DNA from: Anaerolineae bacterium
GTDB lineage: Bacteria > Chloroflexota > Anaerolineae > 4572-78 > J111
Reading direction: 5' to 3'
Assembly: GCA_020433785.1 (NCBI GenBank)
Contig: JAGRCC010001011.1
Span: forward strand, 1 to 5,585
Length of the DNA: 5,585 nucleotides
Made by a program: the position numbers and the translations under genes. Each line of letters begins with the position of its first letter. Position 1 is the stretch's first letter. This document shows positions 1 through 4,633 of this stretch, in pieces. The notes under the pieces are model-generated. The model ran no database searches, was not told where the DNA came from, and worked only from the letters and a program-made list of their open reading frames with translations.

Positions 1-56
1 CGCAAATAAATCGGTAACCGCCCAATTACAATATCAGGAACCTCAGCCCCGGCCAT
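1..56 (-). CDS. rex: Redox-sensing transcriptional repressor Rex, N-terminal fragment (gene runs off the left edge)
   Basis: On the minus strand an ATG at 56-54 opens a frame that stays open to base 1 and reads MAGAEVPDIVIGRLPIYL. The PDIVIGRLPIYLR-type start is characteristic of the winged-helix N-terminal domain of Rex. Known Rex proteins are dimeric repressors of about 210-230 residues that bind DNA when NAD is plentiful and release it when NADH rises, controlling fermentation and respiration genes. Only 18 codons are visible, so the recognition helix and the Rossmann domain cannot be checked. The start is supported by an AAGGAG ribosome-binding site at 73-68, 11 bases before the ATG. A candidate Rex operator lies 47 bases upstream, which fits autoregulation. 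The match is short but distinctive. Confidence 0.8.
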   Translation of the reverse strand, partial: MAGAEVPDIVIGRLPIYL

Positions 57-103
57 AACTGTGGTTTCTCCTTAAACAATAAATTTGATCGTTGGAAATT
101 GAT

Positions 104-121
104 CAGAGAAGAATTTCACAA
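104..121 (-). promoter_or_regulatory. Candidate Rex operator upstream of rex
   Basis: Read on the minus strand the site is TTGTGAAATTCTTCTCTG. Against the known Rex consensus TTGTGAA-N4-TTCACAA the first half matches 7 of 7 and the second 4 of 7, with the correct 4-base spacer. It lies 47 bases before the rex ATG, just downstream of an AT-rich stretch (TAATAAT at about 128-122) that could serve as the rex -10 box. The placement suggests negative autoregulation. One half-site is degenerate, so function is inferred. Confidence 0.45.
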
Positions 122-193
122 TATTATTAGGGTTATCTTACCATAAATCGAATCAATGGGCAACAGGCAATAAAGACCAATCTCCATAGTGAG

Positions 194-222
194 TTGACAA
201 TCCGGCATGCCTTGCCTAAAAT
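194..222 (+). promoter_or_regulatory. Sigma-70-type promoter for the TTG-start lipoprotein gene
   Basis: A perfect -35 box TTGACA at 194-199 is followed by a 17-base spacer and a -10 box TAAAAT at 217-222 (5 of 6 to consensus). Transcription would start near 229, giving a leader of about 23 bases that carries the ribosome-binding site. This is the best-matched promoter in the window. Confidence 0.75.
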
Positions 223-236
223 TGCTCAATCTTTAG

Positions 237-244
237 AAAAGGAA
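237..244 (+). promoter_or_regulatory. Ribosome-binding site that fixes the TTG start at 252
   Basis: AAAAGGAA ends 7 bases before TTG at 252. An in-frame TAG at 234-236 rules out any start further upstream, and the signal peptide begins immediately at the TTG, so this weak start codon is the only good choice. Confidence 0.7.
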
Positions 245-251
245 CGCTAGC

Positions 252-971
252 TTGCATAAGCGGATATTCTTATTTTTTGCTCTAGTAACTCTCATATTTG
301 AGGCCGGCTGTACTTTGGCCTCACCCATTGACCGGTTAGTCGCAGAAGTTAACCAACCAACGCCTATCGCCCAGGCCGAGGCCACTATTCGACCCACGTT
401 TACCTCCACACCACTGGTTACCGCGACCCCAACAAACACCTCAACGCCGACAGTTACTCCCATCCCCACCGACACTCCGACGCCAACAATCACCGCAACG
501 CCCACCTCTACCCGGACTCCCACACCCGGGCCAACCAGCACGCCAACCGTACCACCCCCACCCCCGCCCCCAACCAACACGCCTGCGCCTACCCCCACGC
601 CGCTGCCCCACTGGGATTATCAAGTAGCGGAGACCTACAGCCAGCCCACGCAGTCCAACCTCCTATCGATCATGGTCGCGGTTCAAACTCCGGATGGTGG
701 GTTTATTCCCGGTTTGCGCTTAGTTGGCATTGATCCCAATGGTGTCGTGACTAAATCTGAGTTGTCAGCCGACCATACAACCGGGCACACGCCGCCCGGC
801 GAGGTTGTCAAAAGCGGTAATACAAAATTTGAGCCAATCAGCAACTATGTGACCGGTAGTTGGACTTTTTTCTTAGAATCGCCGGATGGCACTCAGGTCT
901 CTCCCACGTTCGCCATTAACATGGACACCGAAAACCGTTCCTGGTATTTTTTCAGATTTATACCGGGTTAA
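252..971 (+). CDS. Putative lipoprotein with Thr/Pro-rich linker and unknown C-terminal domain
   Basis: This 239-residue protein starts at TTG. Residues 3-5 are basic (K, R), residues 5-16 form a hydrophobic segment, and Cys20 lies in FEAGC, so it is probably exported and lipid-anchored. The lipobox is imperfect because Glu17 sits at -3, where a hydrophobic residue is usual. Residues 35-119 are a low-complexity linker of Thr, Pro and Ser ending in a run of seven prolines, a style common in Chloroflexota surface proteins. Residues 120-239 form a folded-looking domain rich in alternating hydrophobic residues, aromatics and glycine (TPDGGFIPGLRLVG, GSWTFFLESPDG), probably beta-sandwich-like. I do not recognise a family. 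The domain may bind a ligand or wall component, but nothing shows which. It has its own promoter and no obvious operon partner, since the next gene is 168 bases away. Confidence 0.8.
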   Translation: MHKRIFLFFALVTLIFEAGCTLASPIDRLVAEVNQPTPIAQAEATIRPTFTSTPLVTATPTNTSTPTVTPIPTDTPTPTITATPTSTRTPTPGPTSTPTVPPPPPPPTNTPAPTPTPLPHWDYQVAETYSQPTQSNLLSIMVAVQTPDGGFIPGLRLVGIDPNGVVTKSELSADHTTGHTPPGEVVKSGNTKFEPISNYVTGSWTFFLESPDGTQVSPTFAINMDTENRSWYFFRFIPG

Positions 972-985
972 ATCGGTTGCAATAG

Positions 986-1014
986 TTATCAATTTTGCAA
1001 AAGTGCGATACAAT
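986..1014 (+). promoter_or_regulatory. Possible promoter P1 for the hybrid kinase gene
   Basis: TTATCA at 986-991 and TACAAT at 1009-1014 are separated by 17 bases. The -35 box matches 4 of 6 and the -10 box 5 of 6. It would give a leader of about 120 bases. It is a weaker match than the promoter at 194 and competes with a second candidate just downstream. Confidence 0.35.
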
Positions 1015-1030
1015 ATTGAGAGTGGGATGG

Positions 1031-1059
1031 TTATCCTATTCGTGTTTACGCTATAGAAT
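1031..1059 (+). promoter_or_regulatory. Possible promoter P2 for the hybrid kinase gene
   Basis: TTATCC at 1031-1036 and TAGAAT at 1054-1059 are separated by 17 bases. The -10 box matches 5 of 6 and the -35 box is poor. P1 and P2 could act in tandem, or only one may be real. The rest of the 168-base gap between the lipoprotein and kinase genes shows no convincing terminator, only a weak TTGCAA inverted repeat (977-982 and 995-1000). Confidence 0.3.
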
Positions 1060-1139
1060 GATAGAATTAAGAGGTCTGCCCCACAACAGCTTTACTAATT
1101 ATAGATCACGTTAAAAACTAACCGTCTCGAGAAAGTTGC

Positions 1140-2384
1140 ATGAATTCGCCAGGCACAATTCTAAACGTTGAAGACACTCCGGAAAATCGACACCTCGTTA
1201 GGCGCATTCTTGAAAGTCAAGGCTACAGAGTCGTCGATGCTGAAAACGCACTTCAGGGCATAGAAAAAGCCCTGGAGATCCGTCCTGATTTAATCTTGAT
1301 GGATATCAACCTCCCCGATTTAGATGGGTTTACGGCCGTTACCCGCATCCGTAGTTACTCACAGTTGACATCTGTCCCCATCTTGGCGCTGACCGCCCGC
1401 ACAGTTCACGACGACCGCGAGCGAGCCAAAGCCATTGGCTGCGATGGTTATCTGAATAAACCCATCGATTTGGACGAACTCATTAACCAAGTCGCCCGCC
1501 ACATTGTCACTAAGCATAAAGAAGCGGAACCGGCTACTCAGCGAGAATTCTATCTCCAAGAGCAGAACGTTACGCTGATTGAGGAACTGGAGAAGAAATT
1601 TAGCGAGTTAAAAGTGGCTTATGACCGTCTCAAACACTTTGAAGAGGCCAAAAGCAACTTCATCTCCGTCGCTTCTCATGAACTTAGAACCCCGCTAACC
1701 GTAATCCACAGCTATACTCAGATGCTGCAAATGCTGCCCGCTGTCAGTGGCGATCCCTCGGCTAAAGAACTCCTCGAAGGAGTCCACAAAGGCGTTAGGC
1801 GATTGCAAGAGATTATGAATGACATGGTGAGTGTCATTCGAGTCGAATTGGCCGATCAAAATTTGAAGTTCGGTCCGGTTTCAATTAGAAGTATCCTCAA
1901 AAGTCTCGAAGGCGAGTTGAGAAACAACCTGACCGACCGAGATCTGCGGCTTGACTTGAACATGGTCGAAGAACTGCCGATGGTCCAGGGCGACTCCAAA
2001 CAACTTCAGTCAGCTTTGTCTCGAATTATCAGCAACGCGGTTAAATACACCCCCGATGGCGGCCGTATTTCGATTACAGCCCGGCTGCTGCAAGGTAAAC
2101 CACTCAACGAAAATCCGTTTATCGAAATCATCATCGCCGATACCGGGGTTGGCATCGAGTTACAGAAGCAAAAGTTAATTTTCGAGAAATTTGGCACCGC
2201 TGAGGACGTGGCCCTGCACAGCACCAGTAAAACCAAATTTATGGGCGGCGGCGCAGGCCTGGGATTGACCATCGCCAAAGGCGTGATCGAAGCCCACGAA
2301 GGCCGGATTTGGGTGGAAAGCGCCGGCTACAACAAAGATACACTACCAGGAAGCAAGTTTTTTATTCTGCTGCCGACCCAATAA
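1140..2384 (+). CDS. Cytosolic hybrid histidine kinase, REC-HisKA-HATPase_c
   Basis: This 414-residue two-component protein has its receiver domain first. Receiver (about residues 5-122): acidic pair E11/D12, phospho-acceptor D55 in LILMDINLP, T85 and K107 in KPID are all present. A helical connector (about 125-170) leads to the HisKA dimerisation domain with H-box SHELRTPL and phospho-acceptor His180. The ATPase domain has the N-box with N299 in ISNAVKYTPDG, the G1 box DTGVG (334-338), the F-box FEKF (348-351) and the glycine-rich G2 box GGGAGLGL (369-376). All catalytic elements look intact. There is no membrane segment, so it is soluble and probably takes its input through phosphorylation or partner contact at the receiver. 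The start has a weak GAGAAAG ribosome-binding site at 1129-1135, 4 bases before ATG. No cognate kinase or DNA-binding regulator is adjacent; the receiver/coiled-coil gene at 3389-4186 is the nearest possible partner (inference). Confidence 0.92.
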   Translation: MNSPGTILNVEDTPENRHLVRRILESQGYRVVDAENALQGIEKALEIRPDLILMDINLPDLDGFTAVTRIRSYSQLTSVPILALTARTVHDDRERAKAIGCDGYLNKPIDLDELINQVARHIVTKHKEAEPATQREFYLQEQNVTLIEELEKKFSELKVAYDRLKHFEEAKSNFISVASHELRTPLTVIHSYTQMLQMLPAVSGDPSAKELLEGVHKGVRRLQEIMNDMVSVIRVELADQNLKFGPVSIRSILKSLEGELRNNLTDRDLRLDLNMVEELPMVQGDSKQLQSALSRIISNAVKYTPDGGRISITARLLQGKPLNENPFIEIIIADTGVGIELQKQKLIFEKFGTAEDVALHSTSKTKFMGGGAGLGLTIAKGVIEAHEGRIWVESAGYNKDTLPGSKFFILLPTQ

Positions 2385-2406
2385 TCCGCTACATAACGCC
2401 AAAGCA

Positions 2407-2419
2407 GGTGACAGTCACC
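2407..2419. repeat. Short palindrome GGTGAC-A-GTCACC between kinase gene and terminator
   Basis: Two perfect 6-base arms flank a single A. Beyond one mismatch the symmetry continues (GC at 2404-2405 and 2421-2422), giving the imperfect palindrome GCAGGTGACAGTCACCCGC. A one-base centre favours a dimeric-protein binding site or a dispersed intergenic element rather than a hairpin, although a 4-bp stem with a 5-base loop is possible. It lies 22 bases after the kinase stop codon. No function can be shown. Confidence 0.5.
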
Positions 2420-2433
2420 CGCTTACTTGATCA

Positions 2434-2464
2434 AAAAAGCCTCGATTGCTAATCGAGGCTTTTT
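2434..2464 (+). terminator. Rho-independent terminator after the hybrid kinase gene
   Basis: The stem GCCTCGATT (2439-2447) pairs perfectly with AATCGAGGC (2451-2459) across a GCT loop. It is preceded by an A tract (2433-2438) and followed by TTTTT (2460-2464). The flanking A and T runs extend the pairing and would make it work in both directions, but only the plus-strand kinase transcript arrives here. It insulates the kinase gene from the SNase-like gene. Confidence 0.9.
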
Positions 2465-2518
2465 GATTTCAGGTGATAAATTGAAACCGGGCAATTTTCT
2501 GACATCTCCCATTAGCGT

Positions 2519-2524
2519 TATAAT
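2519..2524 (+). promoter_or_regulatory. -10 box (TATAAT) of the promoter for the SNase-like lipoprotein gene
   Basis: A perfect TATAAT lies 30 bases before the start codon at 2554. No good -35 box sits at the normal distance: TTTCTG at 2496-2501 is the 17-base candidate, while CTGACA at 2499-2504 is only 14 bases away. Transcription would start near 2531. Lying just after the kinase terminator, it gives this gene its own transcription unit. Confidence 0.55.
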
Positions 2525-2553
2525 GCAAGCGCTTTTTATGTAGAGGAAATAAA

Positions 2554-3366
2554 ATGAGGAATTTGACGATTTTCTTAGGTCGATGGCTTGCTCTACTGCT
2601 ATTAGGGGGGAGCCTATTTCTGAGCGGCTGTAGTTCGAGCGGTTCATCGCCACAAAACCGGCAGTCGTTACCCTTACCCACCCGAGAGCCAACTGTAGCC
2701 CCATCGCCGTCCAGTACACGGGTCATGCCGATCGAGGTGCTTACTCCTCCACCCACGGGCACAACAACCCCTATTCCCGACGAGGCGCTAGGGTTGGTGG
2801 TTGAAGTACTCGATGGCAATACACTGGCGGTGGTACTTGATGGCGATCCACCCAATCTCGCTTACACGGTGAAGCTGCTGGGCATCGAGACGCCTGACCT
2901 GACCGAACCGTGGGGCGTAGTGGCCTTCGAAACTAGTCAACGCTTGGCCAACCTAAAGGTGATCCGCCTGGTTCGAGACGAAACTGACTACGATGACGAC
3001 GGCAATCTGCTGCGTTACGTTTATATCGACAATCAAATGCTTAATGTTCTTTTGACAGAGCAAGGGCTGGCCAGCGCTCAAATCATCGAACCAAACAGCC
3101 GCTTTGAGTCAGAAATTGAAGCCGCGCAAGATCGCGCCCAAGAAGCGGGGCTGGGAACTTGGAGCCAAACCACGCCCACCCCAACCCTGGAACGGGCCAC
3201 TAGACCGGCCCAAGAAGCAACAGAGGCGGTTCCAGCCACAGCCGAGGCGGAGGAAACCGTAACTCCCGATTCGACCCGGAGCACCGCTACCTCAGCTGCG
3301 CCAACCGGAACGCCCACTGAAGAAGCCACATCCGAACCAACCGTGGAGCCGACTTCGGAGAGTTAA
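2554..3366 (+). CDS. Lipoprotein with SNase-like (thermonuclease) domain, probably catalytically degenerate
   Basis: This 270-residue protein has a strong AGAGGAAA ribosome-binding site (2542-2549) before ATG. A signal peptide with lipobox LSGC (residues 23-26, lipidated Cys26) anchors it outside the membrane. Residues 27-78 are a Ser/Pro/Thr linker, about 80-203 an SNase-like OB-fold domain, and 204-270 a Thr/Pro/Glu/Ala-rich disordered tail. Landmarks of the family are clear: VLDGNT (85-90), VKLLGIETPD (106-115), GNLLRYVYIDNQMLN (150-164), LLTEQGLA and the final GLGTW. SNase enzymes cut nucleic acids using Asp21, Arg35, Asp40, Glu43 and Arg87 (staphylococcal numbering). By hand alignment these positions read Asn89, Lys107, Glu112, Asp115 and Asn151. 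All five differ, so nuclease activity is doubtful; a binding role outside the cell is an inference. The gene converges with the next gene, 22 bases away. Confidence 0.85.
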   Translation: MRNLTIFLGRWLALLLLGGSLFLSGCSSSGSSPQNRQSLPLPTREPTVAPSPSSTRVMPIEVLTPPPTGTTTPIPDEALGLVVEVLDGNTLAVVLDGDPPNLAYTVKLLGIETPDLTEPWGVVAFETSQRLANLKVIRLVRDETDYDDDGNLLRYVYIDNQMLNVLLTEQGLASAQIIEPNSRFESEIEAAQDRAQEAGLGTWSQTTPTPTLERATRPAQEATEAVPATAEAEETVTPDSTRSTATSAAPTGTPTEEATSEPTVEPTSES

Positions 3367-3388
3367 TCAGGCCATCAAAACAGCGGTC

Positions 3389-4186
3389 CTATTTCTTAAC
3401 TGCCACGGCTACCGATAATCGATTGAGTTGCTGCTCCATATCTTGCGACATCAAGCGCATCGCCTCTGACAAATTACGCAACTCGTGAGCCAATCGCTGG
3501 GCCTCTTTTTGGTATTTGGTGGCCTGAGCTTTCTGAGCCAAAACCGCCTCTTCCAGTGAATTCGCCCGACCTTCTGCCTTTTCATAAGCGGCTTTAGCCT
3601 GCGTCAACATTTTATTCAGCCGAACATTATCCTTCTCGCAGCTTTCTAATCGCTCATCATTGCCAAGGAGGCCGGTGTGATTATTTGATACTCGCCGTTG
3701 ATACCGTTTTAATAAACCCTCCCGCTGAATGAGAAGGGTTTTCATTTTCCCAAGTTGCTCTTCCAAAGAATCGATTTTGGCTTGAGTTTTCAATTTATCA
3801 AGATAAGACTCGGGCGAAACCGGCTGAGTTTGAAAAGCGCGATCCAAAGCGGCTTGCATCTCTTCGAAGGTAAAAGGTTTAATAAGATAGTCACGCGCCC
3901 CCAGTCGTAGCGCTCTAACGGCCGTCTCTTCTGTGCCGTGAAAGGTCATGACAATCGCCGGGGTAAAAATCTGTTTTTCTCGAAGACGCTCTAACACATC
4001 CAGACCGTTCATTCTGGGTAACTTTAAATCGGTAATGATCAAGTCCGGACTTTCTCGCTCGGCTTTTTCCAACCCAGTTTTACCATCCATAGCCGTGATC
4101 ACATCGTACCCTTTTGGCTTTAGGATATTGTTAACAATGAAGACAATGTTCTCCCGTCTGTCTTCGATAATAAGAATTTTAGGCAT
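3389..4186 (-). CDS. Response regulator: receiver domain plus long coiled coil, no DNA-binding domain
   Basis: Two in-frame ATGs compete, at 4192-4190 and 4186-4184. The GGGAGG ribosome-binding site (4200-4195) is only 2 bases from the first but 8 from the second, so I chose the second: 265 residues beginning MPKILIIED. The receiver domain (about 1-120) keeps E8/D9, phospho-acceptor Asp53 in LIITDLKLP, Thr81 and Lys103 in KPF, so it should be phosphorylated by a histidine kinase. Residues from about 130 to 250 are Glu/Lys/Gln/Ala-rich and strongly helical, with heptad-like leucines broken near SNNHTGLLGN; this suggests a coiled-coil dimer or scaffold. Near the end AHELRN (His234) resembles a histidine-kinase H-box but lacks the usual following Pro and any ATPase domain. 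No helix-turn-helix or enzymatic output is visible. It is likely an adaptor acting by protein contact. The kinase at 1140-2384 is a possible partner (inference). Confidence 0.88.
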   Translation of the reverse strand: MPKILIIEDRRENIVFIVNNILKPKGYDVITAMDGKTGLEKAERESPDLIITDLKLPRMNGLDVLERLREKQIFTPAIVMTFHGTEETAVRALRLGARDYLIKPFTFEEMQAALDRAFQTQPVSPESYLDKLKTQAKIDSLEEQLGKMKTLLIQREGLLKRYQRRVSNNHTGLLGNDERLESCEKDNVRLNKMLTQAKAAYEKAEGRANSLEEAVLAQKAQATKYQKEAQRLAHELRNLSEAMRLMSQDMEQQLNRLSVAVAVKK

Positions 4187-4194
4187 ACACATAG

Positions 4195-4200
4195 CCTCCC
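4195..4200 (-). promoter_or_regulatory. Ribosome-binding site that decides the receiver/coiled-coil start
   Basis: GGGAGG on the minus strand sits 8 bases from the ATG at 4186 but only 2 bases from the earlier ATG at 4192. The spacing favours the 4186 start and a protein beginning MPKILIIED, the normal beginning of a receiver domain. Confidence 0.75.
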
Positions 4201-4232
4201 TTCGATATACTGAAAATATCTTCCCCGAAATT

Positions 4233-4241
4233 ATTATAGCA
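4233..4241 (-). promoter_or_regulatory. Extended -10 promoter for the receiver/coiled-coil gene
   Basis: On the minus strand the sequence reads TGCTATAAT, a perfect match to the extended -10 motif TGnTATAAT. The 17-base-spaced -35 position (AAGTAA) is poor, as expected for promoters that depend on the extended -10. Transcription would start near 4226, giving a leader of about 40 bases. Confidence 0.65.
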
Positions 4242-4530
4242 CAGATGATAACAGGTTACTTTACCAAACGATTGACGACATTGCTCTTGCGCCAACCCGT
4301 GTTGATGGTGGCTTGGTATTCGTGTGCTCAAAAAAGGGATTTTGCTGGTAAGGTCCGAATTGTGCGGTTTAAATAAGCTGATTTGAGGAAACCAGGACAT
4401 CAACTACAGTGGGATAAAAAATATTTGGCGTTCTTTTAATTGTATCACAATGAAATAGAATGCCAATGGGAAAAAAGTTCATTCCGGTCAGAGGTTTTAC
4501 ATAAAAAACTTTACGAAATACCCAAATCTG

Positions 4531-4539
4531 TGATATAGT
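4531..4539 (+). promoter_or_regulatory. Extended -10 promoter for the STAND-type NTPase gene
   Basis: TGATATAGT matches the extended -10 motif TGnTATAAT with one substitution. The -35 position 17 bases upstream (TTACGA, 4511-4516) is weak. A start near 4546 would give a leader of about 88 bases containing the inverted repeat at 4585-4613. Confidence 0.5.
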
Positions 4540-4584
4540 ACTAATAATTTTACCACGTTTAAACATCAATCGGCGGCCAATTGT

Positions 4585-4613
4585 CTGACAGAAGTTTGCC
4601 AGTTTACTGTCAG
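4585..4613. repeat. Perfect 7-base inverted repeat in the leader of the NTPase gene
   Basis: CTGACAG (4585-4591) and CTGTCAG (4607-4613) are exact reverse complements separated by 15 bases. Arm centres are 22 bases apart, about two helical turns, which fits a dimeric repressor site; in RNA it would be a 7-bp stem with a 15-base loop ending 20 bases before the ATG. No T tract follows, so it is not a terminator. Confidence 0.5.
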
Positions 4614-4633
4614 CATGTCGCTAAAAAACGAAG

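Larger units (their letters stand above)
4187..4633. other. 447-base AT-rich divergent intergenic region
   Basis: This gap separates the minus-strand receiver/coiled-coil gene from the plus-strand NTPase gene. It holds one extended -10 promoter on each strand, the receiver gene's ribosome-binding site, and an inverted repeat close to the NTPase start; these are listed separately. The central part, about 4245-4525, shows nothing I can name. Short open frames on either strand here lack ribosome-binding sites and protein-like composition. A sampled stretch (4441-4500) is 37% GC, well below the NTPase gene that follows. Confidence 0.7.

Noticed and set aside
410..600. Possible tandem DNA repeat or CRISPR-like array in the ACC/CCN-rich tract
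   Set aside because: No fixed repeat unit or spacer pattern. The periodicity comes from alternating Thr and Pro codons with varied third bases, so it is coding low complexity.
233..623. Minus-strand reading frames rich in Gly/Val or Gly/Arg opposite the lipoprotein gene
   Set aside because: They are the complement of the repetitive Thr/Pro codons of the plus-strand linker. Composition is non-protein-like and there is no ribosome-binding site.
2469..2855. Minus-strand open frames opposite the SNase-like gene
   Set aside because: They shadow the lipoprotein linker, lack ribosome-binding sites and would run through the promoter and signal-peptide region of a well-supported gene.
3367..3388. 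Search for a shared terminator between the convergent SNase-like and receiver genes
   Set aside because: The 22-base gap contains no stem-loop with a T tract. Termination may occur inside the opposing gene or by another mechanism.
3948..4376. Plus-strand open frame overlapping the 5' end of the receiver gene and the intergenic gap
   Set aside because: It is antisense to the clearly conserved receiver domain for more than half its length, and the remainder (4193-4376) shows no family resemblance.
4245..4530. Possible small RNA, tRNA or insertion-sequence remnant in the AT-rich gap
   Set aside because: No cloverleaf, no terminal inverted repeats with target duplication and no strong terminator were seen. 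TTGACG at 4272-4277 has no matching -10 box at the right distance.
4179..4569. Two small minus-strand frames in the 447-base intergenic region
   Set aside because: No convincing ribosome-binding site and AT-driven composition. One overlaps the receiver gene's promoter and start, the other the NTPase promoter.
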